From CAYUNT01 sp964446285 (GTDB lineage: Bacteria > Sumerlaeota > Sumerlaeia > SLMS01 > CAYUNT01), in NCBI GenBank assembly GCA_964446285.1, contig CAYUNT010000026.1, forward strand, positions 1 to 33,188: DNA of 33,188 bases, written 5' to 3'. The notes below the pieces were generated by a model that was given only the letters and a program-made list of their open reading frames with translations, was not told where the DNA came from and made no database searches. Each line of letters opens with the position of its first letter. Within the stretch, counting starts at the first letter, position 1. Shown here piece by piece: positions 6,898 to 15,015 of the stretch. The position numbers were made by a program, and so were the translations under genes.

Positions 6898-8111
6898 GGC
6901 GCTGCCTTCTCCGCGCCGCTGGGAATATCCACATCGGCGAACATGCCCGAGCGCAATTCGCCGCCCCGTTCGACAATATCGACCTTCATCTCGAAGACCA
7001 GTTCGGCGCGTTTCTCGCTCGTTTGCACGTTGCGCGGGGTGAACTCGGCCTCGGACTGCACGCGCCGCACGACGCCCGGAAACACTTGTCCCGGAAAGGA
7101 ATCCACGCGCACGCCGACTTTCATGCCAGGCCGCACGCGCCCGAGGCGGTTTTCCGGCACATAGCAGCGCACCCAGGGCGATTGCTTGCGGTTGAGAACG
7201 GCGGCCGTTTCGCCCGCGCGAATCAAATCGCCCGGATGCAAATCGAGTGTTTCCACCACGCAATCCTCGGGGGCGAGAATGCGCGTTTCCGCCAGTTGGG
7301 ATTCGAGGCGCGCCACATTGGCGCGGGCGGCTTCAAGAGCGGCGCGCTGCGCGGCGATTTCCTCGGGGCGCGGGCCATTGCGGAGGCGTTCGAGATCCGC
7401 CTCAGCCTGCGCGAGCGCCGCCTGCGCCATGGCGATTTCCTCAGGCCGCGAACCGCTTTTCACAAGCGCCACGCGTTCGCCGGCCACCTGCAAACTCGCC
7501 TGCGCGGTTTCATGCGCCGAACGTTTGATGTCGAGCTGGCTCTGGTCGATTGTGCCATCCTTGAATAGCGATTCGGCGCGTTCAAATTCCTTTTGCGCGA
7601 GCTCGGCGCGGCTTTTCGCCGATTTGAATTCCGCCTCGGCCTCGCGCACCTCCTCCTCGCGAAAACCCTTGCGGCGCAATTGAAGTTCCGCGCGGCGCGC
7701 CTCGGCGGAGGCTTCGGCCCGGCGGATGTCTTCCGCGCGCGACCCGGCCAGGAGAAGATCGAGTTGCGCCTGCGCTTGCGCCACTGACGCCTTCGCCTGC
7801 GCCATTTGCGCATCGAGTTCCGTGCGTTCGAGTTCGATGATCGCCTCGCCGCCTTTTGCCGAATCGCCTTCGTCGAAGGCCACTTTCTCAACGCGCCCGC
7901 CGATCTTCGATCCCACGCGGATCGTATCTACCTCGACGCGCCCGCTCACCACCAGGTCTTTCGAGTCGCTCCCGCACCCGGCGGCGGCCAGGCAAAGCAA
8001 CGCGGCGGCAAGCGGCGCAAATGTCCTTGCGAGAATTCGCGCCGATTTTTTCGCGGCGGGCGATTCGTTACGCTCCGCTCGAACCCATTTTGTTTCTCGA
8101 TTGCTCATCAT
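6894..8111 (-). CDS. HlyD/YbhG-type periplasmic adaptor lipoprotein
   Basis: The 405-aa protein is the membrane fusion (adaptor) subunit linking the exporter to the outer membrane. After a charged, long n-region it has a hydrophobic stretch ending in the lipobox LAAAGC, so Cys46 is the likely lipidated residue. The split biotinyl-lipoyl motif (VGSKIGGRVEKVAFDEGD) begins near residue 63. A long helical hairpin follows with four spaced repeats of the type (G)xRxEE(I/V): GSRAEDI, GFREEEV, GSRPEEI and GPRPEEI. The second lipoyl half and beta-barrel come next (APEDCVV, PGMKVGVRVDSFPG). ATG 8111 is preferred over a TTG at 8123; neither has a strong ribosome-binding site. It is the first gene of the exporter operon. 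Confidence 0.9.
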   Translation of the reverse strand: MMSNRETKWVRAERNESPAAKKSARILARTFAPLAAALLCLAAAGCGSDSKDLVVSGRVEVDTIRVGSKIGGRVEKVAFDEGDSAKGGEAIIELERTELDAQMAQAKASVAQAQAQLDLLLAGSRAEDIRRAEASAEARRAELQLRRKGFREEEVREAEAEFKSAKSRAELAQKEFERAESLFKDGTIDQSQLDIKRSAHETAQASLQVAGERVALVKSGSRPEEIAMAQAALAQAEADLERLRNGPRPEEIAAQRAALEAARANVARLESQLAETRILAPEDCVVETLDLHPGDLIRAGETAAVLNRKQSPWVRCYVPENRLGRVRPGMKVGVRVDSFPGQVFPGVVRRVQSEAEFTPRNVQTSEKRAELVFEMKVDIVERGGELRSGMFADVDIPSGAEKAAP

Positions 8112-8277
8112 CGTTCCAGCCAAGGTCCCAGGTTGTCATCGCCGCCCCCATTCCCTGCCTCCGAGACTATCAGCGCAATGCGCCCGCGCCGGGGTCAACC
8201 GCATTTCGACAATTGCTGGGAGACGGGCCAAATTTAACAACATCATGGATTGAAATAGAAATACCGCCGCGATTGCC

Positions 8278-9222
8278 CTACTGGCGCCGACTGGCCTCGA
8301 CGTAGCGTTCGAGGCCGGCCAGATCGCGCACGACGCGGATGTCCTCAAATGCGTCCGTGGATTTGAGAATTTCCGCCACTTCGCTTCCCTGTCCCTCGCC
8401 GATTTCAAGCAGCATACGCGCGCCAGGCTTCATACGCGGCGGGGCATCGGCGGCCAGACGGCGGAACACTTCGAGTCCTCCCGCCCCGCCATCGAGCGCC
8501 CGGCGCGGATCGTGCTCGGCCACCTCGGGCATCAGGCCCGCGATGGCCTCCGAGGCAATGTAGGGCGGATTGGAAATCACGAGGTCAAACGGCCCTTCGG
8601 CCTCGGCAAAAAGGTCGCCGCGCAAAAACCGCACGCGCCCGCCCGCCCCGAGCGCCGAAGCGTTGTCGCGGGCCACGCGCAGGGTCTCCTCGCTGATTTC
8701 CGTGGCCGTGACGGCGGCGCGCGGGCATTCGAGCGCAACGGAAATGGCGATGCATCCGCTGCCGGTTCCGATGTCAATCACGCACGGCGCGCCGGACCCG
8801 CTATTTTCCGCATCCGCATTCATGACACTGGATTCGATTTTCACATCAGGCATTTCGGCGATCAGGGCCAGGGCGCGCTCGACCAGCCATTCCGTTTCGG
8901 GACGCGGCACAAACGCATCGCGCCCCACGCGGAAGGGGCGTCCGAAAAATTCGCGCTGCCCGACGATGCGCGCCACGGGTTCACGCGCTCCGCCGCGCCG
9001 CCGCAACGCATCGCGCATCTGTTCCTTTTCCGCCTCGTTCAGCGGACGGTCCCATTGCAGATAAAGTTTCAGCCGATCGCAGCCAAGCGCATGCGCCAGG
9101 AGGAGTTCGGCGTCGAGGCGCGGGGAATCCACTCCCTTATCCCGCAGAAACTCGGCGGATTTCGCTATGGCCTGACCGATTGTGAGCGGGGCAGATGGCA
9201 TTGGCGTGGAATTACTGATCAT
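8278..9222 (-). CDS. prmC: Peptide chain release factor N5-glutamine methyltransferase
   Basis: The 314-aa enzyme methylates the GGQ glutamine of release factors RF1/RF2 using S-adenosylmethionine. It has the N-terminal helical release-factor-binding domain (residues about 12-95). The Rossmann domain carries the SAM loop DIGTGSGCIAI (about 150-160) and the catalytic NPPY motif (218-221). ARIVGQREFFG and FVPRPETEWL are typical family blocks. A short insertion (about 124-145) separates them from the SAM loop. The ATG at 9222 has no Shine-Dalgarno sequence; its leader is one arm of a long inverted repeat (9228-9324), so translation may depend on coupling or on unfolding. prmC is usually beside prfA; here its upstream neighbour is a DedA gene. 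Confidence 0.94.
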   Translation of the reverse strand: MISNSTPMPSAPLTIGQAIAKSAEFLRDKGVDSPRLDAELLLAHALGCDRLKLYLQWDRPLNEAEKEQMRDALRRRGGAREPVARIVGQREFFGRPFRVGRDAFVPRPETEWLVERALALIAEMPDVKIESSVMNADAENSGSGAPCVIDIGTGSGCIAISVALECPRAAVTATEISEETLRVARDNASALGAGGRVRFLRGDLFAEAEGPFDLVISNPPYIASEAIAGLMPEVAEHDPRRALDGGAGGLEVFRRLAADAPPRMKPGARMLLEIGEGQGSEVAEILKSTDAFEDIRVVRDLAGLERYVEASRRQ

Positions 9223-9227
9223 GGCGT

Positions 9228-9324
9228 AAAGAATAGACAGGATTTACATGACAAGAAAGATGGAAAAGACCTTTCGCGCACAATCTTTTCACCTTATCCA
9301 TCTTGTAAATCCTGTCTATTCTTT
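9228..9324. repeat. Long inverted repeat filling the DedA-prmC gap
   Basis: Perfect 21-nt complementary arms occupy 9228-9248 and 9304-9324. Between them are partial repeats of the same words (CAAGAAAGATGG and CCATCTTG). The right arm ends 4 nt before the DedA stop codon and the left arm begins 5 nt from the prmC start. The ACAGGATTTACA-type word resembles dispersed intergenic repeats of many environmental bacteria. On the minus-strand mRNA it would form a strong hairpin covering the prmC leader, acting as an attenuator or processing site. That role is inferred. Confidence 0.8.
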
Positions 9325-9328
9325 CTGT

Positions 9329-10045
9329 TCATTGAGCGGAGGGCGAAGCGGGCGGCGCAGGCGGTTTGGACTGGCCCCGGCGGCGCATTACCGCTTTGTG
9401 GACCCATACATATCCAGCGAATACCACGGCGCAACCGATCAGAATCCAGATCAGATTGTCGTGCAAAATCGCCTTCCCCTTGTGAACGAGGTCCGCGTAT
9501 GTCATCGAGTTTTTCATCGAGACATGGCCGAAGTGATATCCAATCGCCGTCAGGATAATCACCCAGAATCCCGCTCCAAGCGCCGTGAAAAGCGTGAATC
9601 GCCCCAAACGCATCCGCGCCAATCCCGCGGGCAGCGAGATCAATTGGCGGATGGCCGGAATCAGGCGGCAGACAAACGTCGTGACTTCGCCATATTCGCG
9701 AAACACTTCTTCAGAGCGTTCGAGCGTTGCGGGCGAGAGGAAAAACCATTTGCCATATTTGTATAAAAACGGCCGCCCAAGCCACAGGGCGAGATAGTAA
9801 TTCACATACGCCCCGGCCAGCGAACCCAGCACACCGCAGAACACCGCGAATATGGCCGATGCAACCGGCGGCCCGGGGAAGAGCTCGCCGCGCGCCGCGA
9901 GAAATCCGGCCGGGATCATCACGACCTCGCTCGGGAACGGAATAAACGAGCTCTCGATGGCCATGAAGATAAAAATCAGCAGCGGACCCCAAACGCGGGC
10001 CAGCTCCGCTGCTTTTTCCAGATGAAGGATGATTTGTTCGGTCAC
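9329..10045 (-). CDS. DedA-family (SNARE-associated) inner-membrane protein
   Basis: The 238-aa polytopic protein belongs to the DedA/Tvp38/VTT superfamily, whose members act as lipid flippases or proton-dependent membrane homeostasis factors. Family features are the amphipathic N-terminus with ESSFIPFPSEVVMIPAGFLA (Glu and Pro re-entrant loop, about residues 31-50), the GSLAGAYVNYYLALWLG segment, and the RLIPAIRQLISLPAGLARM block with conserved arginines (about 146-164). The C-terminus is Pro/Ser/Ala-rich and cytoplasmic. The start codon is GTG at 10045 with GGAGG 9 nt upstream. It probably lies upstream of prmC on one transcript interrupted by the inverted repeat. Confidence 0.9.
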   Translation of the reverse strand: MTEQIILHLEKAAELARVWGPLLIFIFMAIESSFIPFPSEVVMIPAGFLAARGELFPGPPVASAIFAVFCGVLGSLAGAYVNYYLALWLGRPFLYKYGKWFFLSPATLERSEEVFREYGEVTTFVCRLIPAIRQLISLPAGLARMRLGRFTLFTALGAGFWVIILTAIGYHFGHVSMKNSMTYADLVHKGKAILHDNLIWILIGCAVVFAGYVWVHKAVMRRRGQSKPPAPPASPSAQ

Positions 10046-10137
10046 TCGCGCGCGCCTCCGGGATGACGGGTCTGTTCAAAAAAGATTTCAAGCGCCTGCA
10101 CGGCGCTGCCCCTCCCGCTAATTTGCATTCTTCCCTT

Positions 10138-10161
10138 CGCATCCGTCCTCCGGCGGATGCG
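10138..10161. terminator. Hairpin downstream of the response-regulator gene
   Basis: A perfect 8-bp stem (CGCATCCG at 10138-10145 with CGGATGCG at 10154-10161) encloses an 8-nt loop. It lies 79 nt past the stop of the gene ending at 10240 and before the DedA start. No T-tract follows on either strand, so it may be an mRNA 3' stabiliser or a rho-assisted site rather than a classical terminator. The rest of 10046-10239 shows nothing else recognisable. Confidence 0.4.
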
Positions 10162-10239
10162 TCTGTGCAGTGTTCGCGATTATCAGAAGGGGTCAACGAG
10201 AAACGGCGCAATTTTACACAAAGCCGCAGTGGCCCAGGA

Positions 10240-12399
10240 TCACGACAGATAATAGTTCCGCGCGGCTTGCGGTTCGGCGGAGGCGGCCAGACGCGGGGCT
10301 TCTTTCAATTCAGAATGCACAAACTGCACCCATCCGGCAAGGTGCTGCAAATGCGCTTCGTGTTCGAGCGCCTTGCGCCGGGTTTCCTTTTCGCGATGGG
10401 CCTTTTGGAGAACGTCGCGCACAAAATCGCCGTAAGAAGTCCGCTTCTTCCGCACGGAAAATCCCGGCATCGAGCGAATCCGATCCACTCGTTCGGAAAC
10501 CTGCCCGGGCGAGGGGGGCCGCGGCAGAAGAGGAAATCCGCTCAGTTTCTCTGCGGCCAGGCGGCGCGACGGCTCCTCGCGGGAGTCTGTCATGAACACA
10601 ATCTGGATATGCGACAGGCGTGGATTGCTTCGCAGCATCTGAAGCACCTGCAAGCCGTCCCACGCATTCATCGAGATCGGGCATAAAATAATATCCGGCT
10701 GGAACCGGGCGATGTGTTCGATGGCTTCGAGCGGGTCTTCGAGAGGCATGAATTCGCCCTTGCCCTTCACCCCTTCGGCCAGTGGCACAAGTTCGTGGCT
10801 GTCGGAATCGACCACCATAATGCGGGGAGGCGTTCCGGGTTTTGCCTGCGTGTCGCCTGGAGATGAAGGGGGAGAAAGAGGAGGAGAAGGCGCGGCTGGC
10901 GGGGTGGCCGCTTGGGGCGCAGGCGGGAGCGCATGGGAAGTATGGGGAGCGGGGGCAGGGACGGGCGCGGGTCTCGACGCCTGCCGTAGAGAAGCGTGGA
11001 CCAGAGATTTCGCGACCGGCGCAGGCGGAGACGGAGGCAGAGGCGAAGGCGGCAGAGGCGAAGGCGCAGCAGGAGCTGTCTGCATAGATTTGGCAGGCGC
11101 AGCGGGCGCGGGAGGCAAAGGCGGCTTCGGAGGTTGGAGGAAAGGCTGCGACGCCGGACGCGGCGCGGGCTGCGAATGGACAGGGGCGGGAGCCGGGGCA
11201 TGGGCTTGGTCATGCGAAGGCACAACACGTTCGATGCCCGGCGAAGATTCATCACGGCGGCGTTCCCGCCGCGCCTCCTCAGCAGACTCGCGCGCAAGGT
11301 CCCGCAAAGCGCCCGGCCCAGCCACGGCGGATTCGCGCGCCACGCGCCCATAATGGGGCTGGGGAGGGGGCGGTTCGCCGGGCATGTCTTCGGCGTAGGT
11401 GATCGGACGTTTCTTTTCTCGAGGCGGAAGAGCGGCAGGCGGCGCGGGAGGCAGCACAGCGGGGAGAGGATGAGGCGGATGAGGAGCGTGCGCCAAGTGG
11501 GACGCCGGAGGAGGAGGCATCGCAGGCGCATGAGGCACCGGAGGAGGCGGCAAAGGTGGCTGTGGCGCCGGCGCTTCCGCCTCATGCCCGGTTTCTGCGG
11601 TTTCGCGGCCGGATTCGGCGGTTTCACATCCGGGTTCGCCCGCGCCGCGCCCGAAAACGCGCCGCCGTTTTCCTTTGGACTCCGGATGCAACCCCGGAGA
11701 TGTGGTGGGCCCTTCGGCGGAGGAGGATTCCGCGGCTGGCAATGGCGCGCGCGATGGCGGGGCAAACGCGGCGGGAGCGGGCGCCTCAGGCGAAATGGCT
11801 GGCTCGTGCGCAGCAGCGGCAGCCTGGCCTGCTCGGATTTCCGCCGCCGTTTCTTCTGCTGCTTCAACGTCCACCACCGTGTCCGGCTCCGAAGGCATCA
11901 CCGGCATGGGCGCGGCTGACAAATCGGGGCGCGGAGTGGGGATGTCGGCAATGTCGTCGGCCACGCGCAAGGGCGTCGCGTCCACGATTCTCAGCTCATC
12001 CACCGAGAATGTTTTCGGGCAGGGCGGAAGAGCGCGTTTTTTGAAATGCTCGTCAATAAGCTGGGTCAGTTGCTGCGTATCGAGCGGCTTTTCCAGATAC
12101 ACCGTTGCGCCGCTGGCGTAAGCCTGTTCATAAGTTTCTTTGTCTCCGTAGCCGCTAAAGAAAAACACAGGCAGGTCGTGGAATTGCGGATGGCGACGGA
12201 TGCCCGCGCAGCATTGAAAGCCGTTCATGATGGGCATTTTAACATCGACCAGCATGAGGTCCGGCTCGTAGCGCTCGACTTTTTCCAAGGCGTCCAGGCC
12301 GTTTTCCGCCTCGACCGCTTCGAAAACCGGATGCAGCAGGTTGACCAAAATGAACCGGATGTCCGGATCATCATCGACGATCATGATGCGGTATTTCAT
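10240..12399 (-). CDS. Two-receiver response regulator with long Pro/Ala linker and degenerate second receiver
   Basis: The 719-aa cytoplasmic protein starts with an intact receiver domain (residues 1-about 120). It has acidic pocket D9-D11, phosphoacceptor D52 in LMLVDVKMP, Ser82 and Lys104 in YLEKP. Residues about 125-525 are a low-complexity linker of Pro, Ala, Ser and Glu. A second receiver fold begins with RIMVVDSDS at 526, but its phosphoacceptor position reads ILCPISMN (Pro574 instead of Asp) and the conserved Lys is Arg627, so it cannot be phosphorylated in the usual way. The tail (about 650-719) is a charged helix with no DNA-binding or enzymatic domain. GAGGT lies 8 nt before the ATG at 12399. 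No histidine kinase is nearby. A scaffolding role is plausible but not shown. Confidence 0.88.
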   Translation of the reverse strand: MKYRIMIVDDDPDIRFILVNLLHPVFEAVEAENGLDALEKVERYEPDLMLVDVKMPIMNGFQCCAGIRRHPQFHDLPVFFFSGYGDKETYEQAYASGATVYLEKPLDTQQLTQLIDEHFKKRALPPCPKTFSVDELRIVDATPLRVADDIADIPTPRPDLSAAPMPVMPSEPDTVVDVEAAEETAAEIRAGQAAAAAHEPAISPEAPAPAAFAPPSRAPLPAAESSSAEGPTTSPGLHPESKGKRRRVFGRGAGEPGCETAESGRETAETGHEAEAPAPQPPLPPPPVPHAPAMPPPPASHLAHAPHPPHPLPAVLPPAPPAALPPREKKRPITYAEDMPGEPPPPQPHYGRVARESAVAGPGALRDLARESAEEARRERRRDESSPGIERVVPSHDQAHAPAPAPVHSQPAPRPASQPFLQPPKPPLPPAPAAPAKSMQTAPAAPSPLPPSPLPPSPPAPVAKSLVHASLRQASRPAPVPAPAPHTSHALPPAPQAATPPAAPSPPLSPPSSPGDTQAKPGTPPRIMVVDSDSHELVPLAEGVKGKGEFMPLEDPLEAIEHIARFQPDIILCPISMNAWDGLQVLQMLRSNPRLSHIQIVFMTDSREEPSRRLAAEKLSGFPLLPRPPSPGQVSERVDRIRSMPGFSVRKKRTSYGDFVRDVLQKAHREKETRRKALEHEAHLQHLAGWVQFVHSELKEAPRLAASAEPQAARNYYLS

Positions 12400-12567
12400 A
12401 GCGCGCGACCTCGTGCGCCGCCGTGGCGCCCCCCCCTTCGCGGACGGCCTGTTGCGTTCGCGGATAGGCGGCATCGCGGACGTGGCGTTGCGTCCGCCAT
12501 CCGCTGCTTAATCATTCCACCACACCCGCCGCTGCTCTTCAACCTTCGATTCAGAGGGGAAATACGC
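12400..12567. other. Intergenic region with imperfect palindromes
   Basis: No gene is supported. A 7-bp hairpin at 12476-12482/12491-12497 (GCGGACG/CGTCCGC) sits within a larger imperfect palindrome built from repeated words such as GGATGGCGG, GGATAGGCGG and GTTGCGT. It follows the gene ending at 12568 on the minus strand and precedes the response-regulator ribosome-binding site. No T-tract accompanies it. Confidence 0.4.
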
Positions 12568-13548
12568 CTAACGCATTCCCATAAGCAGGCGCGAAACAGA
12601 GGACCGGGAAAGTGTGACCAGGTCCGCAATGTCTGTAATCCCGTCGGCGTTGGGGTCCATGCGGGCGTAGTCCTCGGCGATGGGCGTAAAGGTTCCGAGC
12701 ATCGAGCCTTCGATCAGGGCTTTCTGGGGCGGTGGAAATCGCACCGTGGCCGAGCTGTCGAACGTGCTGGGAATTTCATTGCCTGGCGCATCGATCAAAG
12801 GAGGCTGGCCCGGCGCGACAACCACTCTGACGCCATGGCCCAGCGCAGGCTGGCTTTTCACCGTAAATGTAAGCCGAACCAGGATCAGGTTGTATTTGGT
12901 GTTGTTTATGTTGCCTGTAAAATTGGAAACATTCCGATAGGTGTTCGTTCCAGATCCCGCCACAGGCCCCATGCTTGGCGGAATGCCGCCCAATTCCACA
13001 TCGGCAGCCTTGTCAAAGCTGACCGAATTCGCATCGTAATAAGCGCGGACAAAATAACTGCGGACGGGCGCGATGGTGTTGTTGCGGACCGCCACGTCGA
13101 TTGTGAATGTTGTGCCGGGAGCGTAGGGATTCCCGACGAGATTTGTGGAATAGATTTGCGCGGCGTCTGCGGCGGAAACGGCGGCGGATTGGGCCGCGGC
13201 GGCGGATTGCTTCGCTTCGCGGCGGGCCTGGGCGCGAGACTCGCGCAACTGGCGCGCCTTGTCTGGCGTCCAGGCGCGGTCAGGAACATGGGAAGTTCGC
13301 TGGCGGCGCGCGGCGGCGGCGGCGGCCCGCATCGCGGCGGCCGACGTCGTCGCGGCATCTCCAAACCGGGCAGCGCCAGCGGAGGGCGCAAGAGTAACAC
13401 CTGGAATTGCTACGGAGGCGGGAGTAGGCGTCGGAATGGACGCCGCGGCAGAATGCGTTCCGGCGGCGAGCAACATAGCCATCGCAACCAGCGCGAAAAG
13501 CGAGATGCGACCTGCTGCTGTTTTGACACAACAATTTCGAAGGTTCAT
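12568..13548 (-). CDS. Secreted protein with cohesin-like segment and single dockerin-type calcium loop
   Basis: The 326-aa exported protein has a signal peptide (about residues 1-38, ending GTHSAAA). A Thr/Pro then Ala/Arg-rich low-complexity region follows (about 39-130). Residues about 135-265 look like a beta-sandwich of the cohesin/bacterial adhesin kind: GTTFTIDVAVRNNT, then YYDANSVSFD, then LVRLTFTVKS. The C-terminus carries DPNADGITDIAD, which fits one dockerin/EF-hand calcium loop (D-x-N-x-D-G-x-x-D-x-x-D); a full dockerin has two. The domain names are recognised by pattern only. The ATG at 13548 lacks a strong ribosome-binding site; upstream in-frame starts would break the signal peptide. 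It may be a surface or matrix protein. Its role is unknown. Confidence 0.72.
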   Translation of the reverse strand: MNLRNCCVKTAAGRISLFALVAMAMLLAAGTHSAAASIPTPTPASVAIPGVTLAPSAGAARFGDAATTSAAAMRAAAAAARRQRTSHVPDRAWTPDKARQLRESRAQARREAKQSAAAAQSAAVSAADAAQIYSTNLVGNPYAPGTTFTIDVAVRNNTIAPVRSYFVRAYYDANSVSFDKAADVELGGIPPSMGPVAGSGTNTYRNVSNFTGNINNTKYNLILVRLTFTVKSQPALGHGVRVVVAPGQPPLIDAPGNEIPSTFDSSATVRFPPPQKALIEGSMLGTFTPIAEDYARMDPNADGITDIADLVTLSRSSVSRLLMGMR

Positions 13549-13856
13549 AGGAGTGGATGAATTTTCCTGATTTGAAATTTGGCGCGGTTGACCGAAGCAG
13601 GCGATCGCGTATGCTTTAATGGCAATTTTTAAGCGAGCGATGGGGTTGAGACTGAGCGGCCCCGTTACCATCCCGCGCCACAGTATTAAGTAACCAGCCT
13701 CCGCGCCGCCATCAATCAAAACCATTCCGCCCAATGGGGCCAAACGGCGGATTCCTTTCTCTTCCTCCCCAATTAACACCTCGGGCAAACGCCCTTATTT
13801 GCCCGGCCTTGCTGGCGTCCGTTTTCTGCAGCCCCGCGTGGCGCGCGCATTTGCCG
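13549..13856. other. 308-bp intergenic region with one hairpin
   Basis: No gene is supported on either strand. An 8-bp stem (CGGGCAAA at 13782-13789 with TTTGCCCG at 13798-13805) lies about 50-75 nt past the stop of the SGNH hydrolase gene at 13857. It could end that transcript, though only a broken T-rich stretch follows on the minus strand. The promoter for the gene at 12568-13548 should lie between 13549 and 13780; an AT-rich tract at about 13605-13640 is the best candidate, without clear boxes. Confidence 0.35.
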
Positions 13857-14714
13857 CTAATACAACATCCAGCACGAACCGGCGGACGCTCGGGTGTTTT
13901 TCAGTTCGAGCAATTTCTGATACACGAGCGAATAAATCACACGATGCCCCACCGTGATGGGATGAATATCGAAGGATGCAATGGGTATTCGAAAATACTC
14001 GGGCAATTGATGCGCCGCGTCGCCCAAGGACTCGCCATAGGCGTGGTGGAAAAAAGCGTCGTAGATGGAAATCCAATGCGCGCCCTTTTGTTCGGCCACC
14101 TGGCGAATGACTTCGTTTCCCTGAATCGCAGCAGGAGAAAGGCCCCGGTAGGAGGCAAGCAACGCGGGCAGATTGGCGCTGTATCCGTCGGCCAGATCAT
14201 AATACCCGACAACGAGAATCTCCGGACGCGGCGTGGCGGCCTGAAGGCGGTCGAGAATCGTCTCCAGATTAGCGCGATAGGCGGCAATCTCAGCGGCGGT
14301 GATTTGCCCATCCGCGCCAAAGGCGATGAAATCGTTGCCGCCGATCATCACCACAACCAGATCGGGATGATGATTGAGAACAGTGGTCATATATGCTGAC
14401 GCGGACGCGGCCCAGTCCGATGCCTTCGAGCCAATCACGGCGCTGTTATTTTGGACGATGCCGGGCCAAAGAGAGTTGATCGTTTCCGCCACGGGCGCCG
14501 GAAAAGAACCGCCCCCCTGGCCAAAAAGAATGTGAACCCATCCATAGCGATTATAGGGGACATAGTAGTCCGGATTCACGCCCGCCGATACGCTATCGCC
14601 CACGACGTCGAAAACGGCGTATTCCTTCGCCCAAAGACTTGAAAAAGCCATGTACTGAAATGCAATGGCCATCGCCAAGAGCATTATTGGCGATGATGAA
14701 TGCTTATTTTTCAT
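13857..14714 (-). CDS. Exported SGNH/GDSL-type hydrolase
   Basis: The 285-aa protein has a signal peptide (residues 1-29, ending LWA) and the SGNH esterase fold. Block I is VVGDSVSAG with nucleophile Ser41. Block II has Gly95 (VIGSKASDW). Block III is GGND with Asn127. Block V is FDIHP with Asp249 and His251. Such enzymes remove acetyl or other acyl groups from polysaccharides, or act as lipases. Its place beside glycan-degrading genes makes a carbohydrate deacetylase plausible. AAGGA lies 9 nt before the ATG at 14714. The C-terminal tail (SAGSCWMLY) is unusual in containing a lone Cys. It is separated from the upstream gene by a nested palindromic element. Confidence 0.85.
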   Translation of the reverse strand: MKNKHSSSPIMLLAMAIAFQYMAFSSLWAKEYAVFDVVGDSVSAGVNPDYYVPYNRYGWVHILFGQGGGSFPAPVAETINSLWPGIVQNNSAVIGSKASDWAASASAYMTTVLNHHPDLVVVMIGGNDFIAFGADGQITAAEIAAYRANLETILDRLQAATPRPEILVVGYYDLADGYSANLPALLASYRGLSPAAIQGNEVIRQVAEQKGAHWISIYDAFFHHAYGESLGDAAHQLPEYFRIPIASFDIHPITVGHRVIYSLVYQKLLELKNTRASAGSCWMLY

Positions 14715-15015
14715 CGTGAGATTTCCTTTTCCGGCTTCAGAATCAACGGTGATTCAGATGGACGCTCCCGGGCGGCCAAAGATTTTTATCATTCGCCCCG
14801 CGATTTATCGCGGGGATTTCGAGGAAGACTTTTTTGAAAACCGTTTCAACGGTTTTTCGTGGCGCCGCATGGGAAACCGTTGAAACGGTTCAAAGTGTGT
14901 TGCTTGTATTCGCACCCCGCGATAAATCGCGGGGCGAATGATAGGAGACTGGGGGGCAGCGCGAAAATGCTCTTTGCGCCTGTCCCAAATTCAAAGACTC
15001 TATCGCATTGCATAC
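14715..15015. repeat. Intergenic region holding a nested palindromic element (14787-14943)
   Basis: No gene is supported. Positions 14787-14815 and 14915-14943 are perfect 29-nt inverted repeats. Each arm is itself a hairpin, with CCCCGCGA and TCGCGGGG around a 4-nt loop. Inside lie two 17-nt complementary arms, 14839-14855 and 14874-14890, each an imperfect palindrome of the form AACCGTT-N2-AACGGTT. The structure can fold either as one long stem or as four small hairpins. It resembles REP/BIME or MITE elements. I see no flanking direct repeat and no coding capacity. It lies between a lipoprotein gene and the SGNH hydrolase gene on one strand. Confidence 0.85.

Noticed and set aside
6898..7263. 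Longer start for the exporter ATPase
   Set aside because: The extra residues overlap the adaptor gene in another frame; the ATGA start at 6897 fits the family.
10767..11867. Minus-strand 366-codon Arg/Leu/Pro-rich frame
   Set aside because: It is an out-of-frame reading of the Pro/Ala linker of the response regulator.
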